NCBI GenBank assembly: GCA_016719295.1
Contig: JADKAF010000001.1
Span: 372,001 to 436,000, forward strand
Length of the DNA stretch: 64,000 nt
Reading direction: 5' to 3'
DNA from: Planctomycetota bacterium
Lineage (GTDB): Bacteria > Planctomycetota > UBA1135 > JADKAF01
Each line of letters opens with the position of its first letter. Position 1 is the stretch's first letter. This document shows, in pieces, positions 53,129 through 62,631 of the stretch. The position numbers and the translations under genes were made by a program. The notes below the pieces were generated by a model. It saw only the letters and a list, made by a program, of their open reading frames with translations. It made no database searches and was not told where the DNA came from.

Positions 53129-53773
53129 ATGAGCGAACCCCGTCTCGAGCAGCTCCAGGCGCTGGAGGAAGATGCTTGGGCACGCCTGCAGCAGCTCTAC
53201 TGGAAGCGCCTGTTCCACTACGCGCGCAACTGGCTCGGCGATCACCAGGCGGCCGAAGACGTCGTGCAAGAGACCTTTCTCGGCGCGGTGCGTGGGATCG
53301 GGGGCTTCGATCCGCGTTTCACGCTGGAGCAGTTCCTCTTCGGCATCGCGCACAACCGCATCGTCGATCACCTGCGCCGACATCGACCGACCACGCGTCC
53401 GCACGCGACCGACGACGAACTCGGCTCGCCGCTCGGCATGGATGTCCTCGCCCGCGACGAGAGAACCGCGAGCCAGGTGTATCGCCGCCGCGAGACCGCC
53501 GGTCGGCAGCGCGCCGTGCTCGTAGAGATCCTCCGCGTCCTCGTCGGCGAGATCTGGGAGAGCGGCGAGCTCGTGAAGCTGAAGGTGCTCGAGTCGATCT
53601 TCGTCCTCGGGCGGAGGAACAAAGACATCTGGGAGGCTTTCGGCCTCCAGGACGAGAAGGCCGTGGCCGGGATCAAGTTCCGCGCGATCCAGCGCCTGAA
53701 GGATCTCGCGCGCCAACACGACGCCGATCGCACCTTGTTCCCGGGGCTGTGGAAGAGCAAGTGGGACGCCTGA
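53129..53773 (+). CDS. ECF-type RNA polymerase sigma factor
   Basis: 214 residues. Region 2 spans about 20-90 (LFHYARNWLGDHQAAEDVVQETFLGAV and FLFGIAHNRIVDHLRRHRP). Region 4 spans about 150-205 and reads LESIFVLGRRNKDIWEAFGLQDEKAVAGIKFRAIQRLKDL (given here by its ends: LESIFVLGRRN and AVAGIKFRAIQRL). It recruits RNA polymerase to alternative promoters. The kinase upstream and the zinc-finger gene downstream are both known types of ECF regulator, and kinase-linked ECF groups are common in Planctomycetota. Target promoters are unknown. Confidence 0.88.
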   Translation: MSEPRLEQLQALEEDAWARLQQLYWKRLFHYARNWLGDHQAAEDVVQETFLGAVRGIGGFDPRFTLEQFLFGIAHNRIVDHLRRHRPTTRPHATDDELGSPLGMDVLARDERTASQVYRRRETAGRQRAVLVEILRVLVGEIWESGELVKLKVLESIFVLGRRNKDIWEAFGLQDEKAVAGIKFRAIQRLKDLARQHDADRTLFPGLWKSKWDA

Positions 53774-53801
53774 GGCGCAGACCAGATCCGGAGGCCACGC
53801 G

Positions 53802-54110
53802 ATGAGCGACTATCTCGATGAATTCGATCTCACCGTCTCGACGCTCTGGCGCGAGGAGCGGCTCTCGTGCCCGCATCGCGATCTGGTGCAGTCCTACGTC
53901 GATGGCGAGCTGCCGCCCGCGCAGATGGACTACCTGCGCTTCCACATCGAGGAGGTGGGCTGCGCCCCTTGTCGCCAGCTCGCCGCCGAGCTGGGCGCGC
54001 CCCTCGCCGCTCCGGTCGATAGCTCCTCCTCCGAGCGCGAGATCGAGGAGCGCCTCCTGCGCTCGACTCGCACCTTCCTCGGCGCGTCGCGCGACGACCG
54101 GCGGCGCTGA
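53802..54110 (+). CDS. Zinc-finger anti-sigma factor candidate
   Basis: 102 residues, 28 bases after the ECF gene. Residues 22-60 (CPHRDLVQSYVDGELPPAQ then YLRFHIEEVGCAPCRQL) match the ZAS pattern: an N-terminal helix, then His followed by CxxC (here His-x5-Cys-x2-Cys). ZAS proteins sequester ECF sigma factors in the cytoplasm or at the membrane. No membrane helix is present, so it would be a soluble anti-sigma. The C-terminal 35 residues are Ser/Arg-rich. Confidence 0.7.
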   Translation: MSDYLDEFDLTVSTLWREERLSCPHRDLVQSYVDGELPPAQMDYLRFHIEEVGCAPCRQLAAELGAPLAAPVDSSSSEREIEERLLRSTRTFLGASRDDRRR

Positions 54111-54232
54111 GCTCGAGCCGAGCGCGGAAGGAAATCTCCCGCGCGGCCGCGAATACTCCGAGGCGCTCCGCGTTTTCGAGGCACTCGCGCCGAGCCGGGC
54201 TCGGCGGTGTCTCTCGAGTGGAGGTCTCGCCG

Positions 54233-55024
54233 ATGTTCCGGATGATCAAGTGGGCGGTGTTGGGCTGCATCGCGCTGGCGGCCGTGAATGCCTTCACGGA
54301 CGGCCGTCTGCGCGAGAAGGTCGAGCTCAGCTTGGAGCTCCTCGACCGCGGTGAGGAGCCCTTCTCGCTCCAGCGCCAGATCGCCTCGGCCAAGCGTCAC
54401 CTCGAGCGCAGCGACAGGGACTTCGCCAAGCTCCACCAGGGCCTGATCGCGGAGCGCGAAGCGCTCGCCGGTCTGGACTCGGCGATCGAGAACCTCGAGC
54501 GGCGCCAGCGCGAGCAGCTCGCGCTCACCGAGGTGCTGCAAGAACGCCTGGAGACGCAGCTCGCTTCCTTCCGCGAGCTCTCGGGAACCTACAGCCGCGC
54601 CCAGGTGGAGGAGCAGTCCCGCGCGGCGTGGCGCGCGATCGAGCTGCAGGAGGAGCAGCTCGGTCGGCAGCGAGAGCTGCGCGCGGCGCAGCTCGAGAAG
54701 GTCGCGAGCCTCGAGCGCGCGGTGAGCGAGCACCTCGAACGCCAGCACCAGGCCCGGCTCGAGATCGTGCGCTCCGAAGCTCGGCTGGCCGCGCTGCGTC
54801 GCGATGGCAGCGGCAAGCCTCTCCCGGGACTGAAGAGCGACGACCTCGAGAAGGCCGAGCGGGCGACCAAGAAGGTCCGCCAGGAGCTACAAGCCTTCGA
54901 GGACACGCTCTACCTGCGCGGGCTCATCCCGAGCGCCGACGAAGCGCCCTCCGGTCCCGAAGTCGAGGCGTTCCGCCGCGAGATGGAAGCGCGCTACGGC
55001 GCAGCGCCGAGGCAAGACGGCTGA
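54233..55024 (+). CDS. Membrane-anchored coiled-coil protein
   Basis: 263 residues from ATG 54233, with GGAGG eight bases upstream. One N-terminal helix (MIKWAVLGCIALAAVNAF) is followed by almost continuous coiled coil (about 45-220: IASAKRHLERSDRDFAKLHQ, LQERLETQLASFRELSGTYS, RAAQLEKVASLERAVSEHLE). The soluble tail is short. It is the third gene of the sigma/anti-sigma set and resembles PspA/IM30-like or phage-shock coiled-coil proteins in outline only. Function unknown. Confidence 0.65.
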   Translation: MFRMIKWAVLGCIALAAVNAFTDGRLREKVELSLELLDRGEEPFSLQRQIASAKRHLERSDRDFAKLHQGLIAEREALAGLDSAIENLERRQREQLALTEVLQERLETQLASFRELSGTYSRAQVEEQSRAAWRAIELQEEQLGRQRELRAAQLEKVASLERAVSEHLERQHQARLEIVRSEARLAALRRDGSGKPLPGLKSDDLEKAERATKKVRQELQAFEDTLYLRGLIPSADEAPSGPEVEAFRREMEARYGAAPRQDG

Positions 55025-55090
55025 GCCGGCAATCGCGGTGCGGAGGGCGATTCGCGGGCCGAGGCGGGATCCGTCTCGGCTCGCGTGGCG

Positions 55091-55753
55091 TCAGGGGGTT
55101 TCTCTCTCCAGAGGCTCCGGAGCTGCCTGGGAGGAGCGCTCCTCTTCGGGCACCGCGATCGCATGTACCTTCCAGACGTCGACCACCTGGATCGAGATGA
55201 TGGGGGGCTCGGGGAACTGGAGCTGCTCCCAGAGATCCGGAACCTCGCGGAGCACCACGCCCAGGTGGGGGTTCTCCGGGTCCAGCTTCACGAAGCTCGC
55301 GACGCGCGTCCCCAGCGGGAGGTAGACGCCGATGGGCGCCGGGCCGCCCTCGCGCCGCAGCTCGGCCAGCGTCCGCCGCTCGAGCAAGAAGCGCACGCGG
55401 CGGGTGAAGAATAGGAACCCGACCTCCACCTCGACCAGGGCGTGGTCCGCGTCGAGGCGCCGCTCGCCGACGATCTCCCCGTCCTCGAGGTACTGGATCT
55501 CGGGGTACTCCCTCAGCATGTGCTGCAGCGCGATCTCGGTGCCCAGGGCTCCGAGGTCGGTGCGCTCCTTCAGCCCTTCCGAGAGGCAGCGGTAAAGCGC
55601 GAGGGAGTCCTCGTTCCCGAGCGCTTCCTGCAGGGAGCGGACGGCGCCTGTCGGCTCGGAAAAATCATCCGTCGGGCGCGGACAGGAGCCGCACGCCGCG
55701 AGGGGCAGCGCAGCCACGAGCGCGAGCTCCTGCAGCCGGCGGTTCTTCTTCAT
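55091..55753 (-). CDS. Lipoprotein of unknown function
   Basis: 220 residues from ATG 55753. The leader KKNRRLQELALVAALPLAAC ends in a lipobox Cys at about 21. The mature region begins with a helical segment (GAVRSLQEALGNEDSLALYRCLSEGLKERTDL, listed by its ends GAVRSLQEAL and GLKERTDL) resembling the NTF2-like start of some exported proteins. It continues as beta strands (HALVEVEVGFLFFTRRVRFLL, GVVLREVPDLWEQLQ). It is divergent from the DUF1573 array with a 131-base gap. Confidence 0.65.
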   Translation of the reverse strand: MKKNRRLQELALVAALPLAACGSCPRPTDDFSEPTGAVRSLQEALGNEDSLALYRCLSEGLKERTDLGALGTEIALQHMLREYPEIQYLEDGEIVGERRLDADHALVEVEVGFLFFTRRVRFLLERRTLAELRREGGPAPIGVYLPLGTRVASFVKLDPENPHLGVVLREVPDLWEQLQFPEPPIISIQVVDVWKVHAIAVPEEERSSQAAPEPLERETP

Positions 55754-55884
55754 CGAGGACACCTGGTTCGGAATCGGCTGGCTGCGCGGGCGCCTCGTCG
55801 CGGATCGTCCGACGCGAGGAGCGGCGGATGGTACGTTTGCTGCGGTTGTGACCACAAGCCGAGCGGCCTAGAATCCCGCCCCCG

Positions 55885-57063
55885 ATGATCCGCGCGCTGT
55901 TCTTCACCATCGCCCTGCTGGGGCCTCTGCTCGCCACGCCCTGCTCGGCGCGCTCGGCGCAGGATCCGCAGCGCCAGACGCCTCCGGGGCCTCGGTCCGG
56001 GCTCCACTTCGTCGAGCCGCGCCATCAGTTCGGCCCGGTCGTCGGGCTGCGGCATCTCTATCACAGCTTCCACTTCCGGAATCCGAGCGGGATCCCCGTG
56101 ACGATCCAGGAGGTGAAGATCTCTTGCTCCTGCACGATGTCGGGGCTCGCCGTCGAGGGGGCGGGAGTCGCGCTGCCCACGACCGTGCCCGCTGGCGCGA
56201 GCGGCTTCCTGCGCTTGAGGGCGAGCACCGAGGGCATCGAATCCTTGAAGCCGGTCGTGATCACGGTGAAGTCCGATCGCGGCGAAGATCAGCTCGTCCT
56301 GATCCTGGAGGGCGTCGCCGAGCTCCGCTTCGAGCCTCGCTCGGTCGACTTCGGGCAGATCCCCCTCGGCGGAGAGGGCTTGCTGACGATGCGAGTCGAG
56401 TCGCACGACGGCAGCCCCTTGCAGCTCCTCGATTGGGGCCGACCGAAGCCGGGAGCTCCGGCGCCTTCGCGCGCCGAGGGTCAGTCGCTCGAGGACTACG
56501 AGCTCGAGCTCGAGCGCCACGACCGCCGCGAGCAGCTCGGCCTGCGCGAGAAGCCCAGCGAGCTATCGCTCGAAGTGCGGGCGGTCTCGCTGGGCGTCCT
56601 GGACGTCGACCTCCGCTACCGTCCGACGGGCAAGCCAGGAGATCGCAGCCAGCTGATCCGCCTCCTCTTCGATGGCGAGCGCGCGCTGCGCGTAGGCGTC
56701 TCCGCGCGAGTCGAAGGCGAGGTGTTCCTGGCTCCCGCTCCGGAGGCGTTCTTCGGCGGCTTCGTCGTGGGAACTCCCCAGACCTGGGAGATCGTCCTCG
56801 TGGATCGCGATCCGCGAACCCCGGCGAAGCTGACCAAGGTCTCGATCGAGTCGGCGCAGTTCGCGCATCTCTCCACCGAGGTCGTCGCCTTGCCCCCGCA
56901 GGGTGTCGAGCGGCGCACGCGGATCGCGATCCGCGTCGACGAGAAGCTCCCGCTCGGGAAACTGGAGGGCAAGCTCGTGGTCGAGACGGATCATCCGAGC
57001 TTCCGGAAGCTCGAAACCCACTTCAGTGCCATCGCACACGGAGAGAAACGCCGTGGAAAATGA
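55885..57063 (+). CDS. DUF1573 protein, first of three
   Basis: 392 residues with a signal peptide (ALFFTIALLGPLLATPCSA). The DUF1573 core is at about 40-145: LHFVEPRHQFGPVVGLRHLYHSFHF, then the Cys motif ISCSCTMSG and the PAGASGFLRLRAST strand. Two more immunoglobulin-like beta domains follow (VDFGQIPLGGEGLLTMRVES, then VFLAPAPEAFFGGFVVGTPQTW). DUF1573 is an exported Ig-like (ASPM-SPD-2-Hydin-type) domain of unknown role, expanded in Planctomycetota and Bacteroidota. It overlaps the second DUF1573 gene by 11 bases. Confidence 0.85.
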   Translation: MIRALFFTIALLGPLLATPCSARSAQDPQRQTPPGPRSGLHFVEPRHQFGPVVGLRHLYHSFHFRNPSGIPVTIQEVKISCSCTMSGLAVEGAGVALPTTVPAGASGFLRLRASTEGIESLKPVVITVKSDRGEDQLVLILEGVAELRFEPRSVDFGQIPLGGEGLLTMRVESHDGSPLQLLDWGRPKPGAPAPSRAEGQSLEDYELELERHDRREQLGLREKPSELSLEVRAVSLGVLDVDLRYRPTGKPGDRSQLIRLLFDGERALRVGVSARVEGEVFLAPAPEAFFGGFVVGTPQTWEIVLVDRDPRTPAKLTKVSIESAQFAHLSTEVVALPPQGVERRTRIAIRVDEKLPLGKLEGKLVVETDHPSFRKLETHFSAIAHGEKRRGK

Positions 57064-58282
57064 CCCCAGCGAGGCGTTCGCGGAACGCGTCGCGTCCCTC
57101 CGCAGAGCGCTCCTCGTCCTGGGCCTGGGCCTCCATGCCGCCGGCTTCGGCCTCACCTCGGCCTCGGCCTTGGCCTCGGTCGTTCAAACCCCCTCAGGCG
57201 CGCAGGAGAAGGCGAAGGGGAACCTCGTCTTCTCGGTGCGCGATCATTCCTTCGGCTCGCTGCTCGAGGGTGACGAGGCCACCTTCGACTTCGGCTTCGA
57301 GGTCACCGGGGACCGTCCGGTCACGATCACGCGCGTGCAATCGACCTGTGGCTGCACCGTGCCGATCCTCGAGGTCGGCGGTCAGCCCTACGGCTTCGGC
57401 ACCGCGCTGCCGCCGGGCTCGAAGGGCTTCGTGCGCGCACGCGTGAAGACCTATGACTTCGTCGGCGCGAAGTCGAGCCAGATCACCGTGCTCTCCGATG
57501 GCGGCGAGAGCTCGATCGTGCTTTCGATCTCGTCCTTCGTGCGCCGCTTCTTTCTCACCGAGCCCGAGTTCCTGAACTTGGGGGAGGTGCTCGAGGGCGA
57601 GAAGCGCAAGGCCACGGTGAAGGTGCGTACCGCGGAGGTGCCCGAGTTCGCCATCGAAGGCTGGGGCGGCGCGCGCACGCGCCGCGAGGTGCCGCTCGAG
57701 GCCAACGGTCGACCCAAGATCGGCGAGAAGGAGATCCGCGAGCGCGAGCTCGAGGACGCGCTGACGCTGCAGCCCCAGCCGTCCGGTGTCGCGGTGAAGT
57801 ACGAGCGCTCGGCGCCGAACGAGTGGACCCTCGAGGTCGAGGTCGACGCGACGGCGATCCCCGTGGGCTCGTTCCTCCACACGCTGCGCTTCCGCACCGG
57901 CGCACAGCGCGCGTTCGACGTGCGCGTGCAAGGCGTCGTGCTGCCGCTCGTCGGCACCCAGCCGTCCCCGCGCCTCGCGTTCGGCCTGCTGCGTCGCGGG
58001 CAGGCGAAGGAGATCTCGATCGCGCTGGTCGACTACGACCCGGGGGTCGAGGTGAAGCTCCTCTCGGCAGCCCTCGTCACCGCGGAGCTCGCCGGGCACC
58101 TGGAGATCGGGAGCGCTCCCACCGCCGCCAAGAACGACGACGCGGGTCGCCCGACCTGGCCCATCGCGGTCACCGCGAAGTCCTCGCTCCCCGCCGGACC
58201 GTTCAAGGGGCTGCTCGAGCTTCGCACGGACCATCCGAAGTACCCCGTGATCCAGATCGAGGTGACCGGCTTCGTTCGCTGA
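57053..58282 (+). CDS. DUF1573 protein, second of three
   Basis: 409 residues from GTG 57053 (GGAGAG upstream), overlapping the previous stop. A hydrophobic leader (LLVLGLGLHAAGFGLTSASALA) starts the protein. The DUF1573 core (NLVFSVRDHSFGSLLEGDEATFDF, split as NLVFSVRDHSFGSLLEG and EATFDF) contains the Cys motif STCGCTVPILE and PGSKGFVRARVKT. Two further Ig-like units follow (EFLNLGEVLEGEKRKATVKVRT and SPRLAFGLLRRGQAKEI). The ending YPVIQIEVTGFVR is shared with the third member, so they arose by duplication. Confidence 0.88.
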   Translation: MENDPSEAFAERVASLRRALLVLGLGLHAAGFGLTSASALASVVQTPSGAQEKAKGNLVFSVRDHSFGSLLEGDEATFDFGFEVTGDRPVTITRVQSTCGCTVPILEVGGQPYGFGTALPPGSKGFVRARVKTYDFVGAKSSQITVLSDGGESSIVLSISSFVRRFFLTEPEFLNLGEVLEGEKRKATVKVRTAEVPEFAIEGWGGARTRREVPLEANGRPKIGEKEIRERELEDALTLQPQPSGVAVKYERSAPNEWTLEVEVDATAIPVGSFLHTLRFRTGAQRAFDVRVQGVVLPLVGTQPSPRLAFGLLRRGQAKEISIALVDYDPGVEVKLLSAALVTAELAGHLEIGSAPTAAKNDDAGRPTWPIAVTAKSSLPAGPFKGLLELRTDHPKYPVIQIEVTGFVR

Positions 58283-58432
58283 GCCGGAGCGCGAATCCCG
58301 CGCGCGGATTTTCCGCGGCTCGATTCGCGGAGCTCGGCGTCCTCTGAATCGACATCGAGAAGGGCGCAGCCCGTCCGATCCCGATCACCGCCACCGTCTC
58401 TCGCACACCCTACCCCTGCTTCGCATCCCATC

Positions 58433-59569
58433 ATGCATTCGATGAGCATCCTCCTGCGGGCGGCCGTTCCGGCCCTGCTCGCTGCTTGCGCCGCTGCCCA
58501 GACGCCCGGCGTCCTCCAGTTCTCCGATCTCAAGAAGGACTTCGGATCGGTGGTCGAAGGCGAGGACCTCCGTCACGACTACGCGTTCGAGGTCACCGGC
58601 ACCGGCCCGATCAAGATCTCGAACATCCATGCGAGCTGTGGCTGCACGCTCGGCAAGATCATGGTCAATGGCAATCCGTACACCTTCAACGAGCCGCTGC
58701 AACCCGGCACGAAGGGCGTGTTGCAGGCCTGGCTGCGCACGCGCGGCTACCGCGGCGTGAAGGCGAGCACGATCGACGTCTTCAACGACGGGCAGCAGGG
58801 CAAGGTCCAGCTCACGATCAGCGCGAACATCCAGCAGTTCTTCCAGATCACTCCGCCGTACGTGAACTTCGGCATGGTGAGCGGTGGCTCGAATCCCACG
58901 CAGGAGATCTCGGTCTGGTCGACGCAGGTGCCGTCGTTCTCGATCACGAAGTGGGGCGAGGCCGGCTTGCCGCGCGCGATCCCGAAGGGCGAGGACGGCG
59001 TGATCCAGATGAGCGCCGAGGAGCAGGCGAAGATCCTCGCCGAGGACGAGATGAGCCTCCTGCCCGATCTTCCGAAGGGCATCGAGCTCGCGATCAAGCA
59101 GGAAGCGCCGAACCGCTACAAGATGGTCTTCACGCTGGTGGACACGAAGGCCGAAGGCGTCTTCGCGAAGCGCCTGCGCTTCCTGACGGACAAGAATCGC
59201 GCGTTCGATTGCACCTGCCACGCGGTCGTGCAGCCGCTGATCGGCCTCGATCCGGCGACGCACCTCGCGTTCGGCGTGATCCAGCGCGAGACCTCCGTCA
59301 CGCAGCAGTTCCGCCTCGTGAACGGCGACGCGACGCGCAACGTGAAGATCACGGGCTTCAAGGTCGAGGGCTGCGATCAGATCGAGCACCTGACCGTGAG
59401 CGCCTATAGCGAAGCCGTGCCCGAGAAGCCGGGCGTCGAGCAGTGGTATCTGCGGATCATCGTGCTGGAGACCATGCCGCCTGGCGCCTTCCGCGGCCAG
59501 GTGAAGATCCAGACCGATCACCCGCAGTTCCCCGAGCGCATCGGCTACTTCACCGGCTACGTGCGCTGA
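58433..59569 (+). CDS. DUF1573 protein, third of three
   Basis: 378 residues from ATG 58433 (ATG 58442 also in frame). The leader ends near ALLAACAAAQ. The DUF1573 core has FSDLKKDFGSVVEGEDLRHDY, the Cys motif ASCGCTLGKIMVNG and PGTKGVLQAWLRTRGYRGVK. The second and third beta domains contain YVNFGMVSGGSNP and HLAFGVIQRETSVTQQF, and the protein ends ERIGYFTGYVR. It is closest to the second protein of the array in motif content. A strong terminator follows 27 bases after the stop, closing the operon. Confidence 0.88.
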   Translation: MHSMSILLRAAVPALLAACAAAQTPGVLQFSDLKKDFGSVVEGEDLRHDYAFEVTGTGPIKISNIHASCGCTLGKIMVNGNPYTFNEPLQPGTKGVLQAWLRTRGYRGVKASTIDVFNDGQQGKVQLTISANIQQFFQITPPYVNFGMVSGGSNPTQEISVWSTQVPSFSITKWGEAGLPRAIPKGEDGVIQMSAEEQAKILAEDEMSLLPDLPKGIELAIKQEAPNRYKMVFTLVDTKAEGVFAKRLRFLTDKNRAFDCTCHAVVQPLIGLDPATHLAFGVIQRETSVTQQFRLVNGDATRNVKITGFKVEGCDQIEHLTVSAYSEAVPEKPGVEQWYLRIIVLETMPPGAFRGQVKIQTDHPQFPERIGYFTGYVR

Positions 59570-59595
59570 GCCGCCCCGAGGGTCGGTCCCGCAAT

Positions 59596-59646
59596 GCGCG
59601 AGCCTCGGATCTCCCCGTGGGGGATCCGAGGCTCGCGCCCTTTTCC
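59596..59646 (+). terminator. Intrinsic terminator of the DUF1573 operon
   Basis: A perfect 16-bp stem (59596-59611 with 59623-59638) extended by an inner CCCC/GGGG, followed by CCTTTTCC. It separates the DUF1573 array from the pilus operon. Confidence 0.85.
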
Positions 59647-59706
59647 GCGGGCGCGGGTCGCGAATCCAAGCGAGCCCAGTGGTGAAACTTGGCGCGGCCC
59701 CGGGTG

Positions 59707-59712
59707 TAATAC
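59707..59712 (+). promoter_or_regulatory. -10 box upstream of pilB
   Basis: TAATAC at 59707-59712 is the best -10 match in the region, preceded by TG two bases upstream (GGGTGTAATAC). No good -35 is seen at normal spacing. It lies 64 bases before the pilB start. Confidence 0.4.
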
Positions 59713-59775
59713 CCGCCCGTCCACATCGGACCGGCACCTCCGGCCAGGGGGCCGGAACGCGGAGGAAGCCCGCTC

Positions 59776-61440
<1,665 letters not shown>

Positions 61441-61532
61441 AGTTCGCCGGGTCCGGCGCACGGCGCTCTCGTTCCAACGGGCTCCTCAACGCCACGCTCC
61501 TCCGCAACGCCACGCCCCCAAGCGACTGCAAC

Positions 61533-62594
61533 ATGCCGACCGCATCGGAACTGATGGACCTCGCCGCCCGGCTGGGCGCTTCGGACATTCACATCACCGT
61601 CGGGAGGGCGCCGGTCATGCGCATCCACGGCGACCTGCGCTCGGCGAAGGAGGGCGCCTCGCTGACGCCTACCGACACCGAGGCGCTGGTGCGAGAGCTC
61701 TGCCCGGAGCGAGCGTGGAACGAGCTCGAGGAGCGCGGCACGGCGGACTTCGGTCTCGCGCACAAGGACGGAGTGCGCTTCCGCGTGAGCGTGCTGCGCT
61801 CGAAGGGCGCGTACGGCGCGGTGCTGCGCCAGATCCCGAACCGGCTCCTCAGCTTCGAGGAGATCGGCTTGCCGGAGGGCGTCCGCGAGCTGCTCGACCG
61901 ACCGCGCGGCTTGATCCTCGTCACCGGACCGACCGGCTCGGGCAAGACGACCACGCTGGCGACGATGATCGACACGATCAACCAGACGATCGATCGACAC
62001 GTCGTGACCATCGAGGATCCGATCGAGTACTACCACCAGCACAAGATGTCGGTGATCACGCAGCGCGAGATCGGCGTCGACGTGCCCGATTTCCCCGAGG
62101 CCATGCGCCGCGTGCTGCGCCAGGACCCGGACGTGATCCTGGTCGGCGAAATGCGCGATCCGGAGACGATCAGCGCCGCGATCACGGCGGCCGAGACGGG
62201 CCACCTCGTGTTCGGCACGTTGCACACGACGGGCAGCGCGCGCACCGTCGACCGCATCATCGACAGCTATCCGCCGGCGCAGCAGGAGCAGATCCGGGCG
62301 CAGCTCTCGGTGTCCCTGATCGCGGTGATCTCGCAGGTGCTGATGCCGCGTAAAGAGGGGCGCGGGCGCGTCGCGGGCTTCGAGATCATGACGATGATCC
62401 CCGCCATCGAGAACCACATCCGCAAGAACGAGACCTTCAAGATCGTCTCGGCGATCCAGACGAACCGCCGGCTCGGCATGATCCTCCTCGACGACTTCCT
62501 CTTCGAGCTCGTGCAGAAGGGCTCGATCACACCGGAGACCGCCGTGGGCTACGCGCAGCAACCGCGCGATCTCGCGGGGCGCCTCGGTCTCTGA
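61533..62594 (+). CDS. pilT: Type IV pilus retraction ATPase
   Basis: 353 residues. The N-terminal PAS-like part starts LMDLAARLGASDIHITVGRAPVMRIHGDL. The core has Walker A GPTGSGKTTTLATMI (about 131), IEDPIEYYHQHKMSVITQREIGVD, Walker B ILVGEMRDPETISAAI, the His box LVFGTLHTTGSARTVDRII and, at the C-terminus, the PilT signature AIENHIRKNETFKI. It depolymerises the pilus. The spacing to pilB is 92 bases and contains a short repeated CAACGCCACGC. Confidence 0.94.
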   Translation: MPTASELMDLAARLGASDIHITVGRAPVMRIHGDLRSAKEGASLTPTDTEALVRELCPERAWNELEERGTADFGLAHKDGVRFRVSVLRSKGAYGAVLRQIPNRLLSFEEIGLPEGVRELLDRPRGLILVTGPTGSGKTTTLATMIDTINQTIDRHVVTIEDPIEYYHQHKMSVITQREIGVDVPDFPEAMRRVLRQDPDVILVGEMRDPETISAAITAAETGHLVFGTLHTTGSARTVDRIIDSYPPAQQEQIRAQLSVSLIAVISQVLMPRKEGRGRVAGFEIMTMIPAIENHIRKNETFKIVSAIQTNRRLGMILLDDFLFELVQKGSITPETAVGYAQQPRDLAGRLGL

Positions 62595-62631
62595 ACCAGG
62601 AGCCGGAAGGCCGCAACTCGGAACGCACGCG

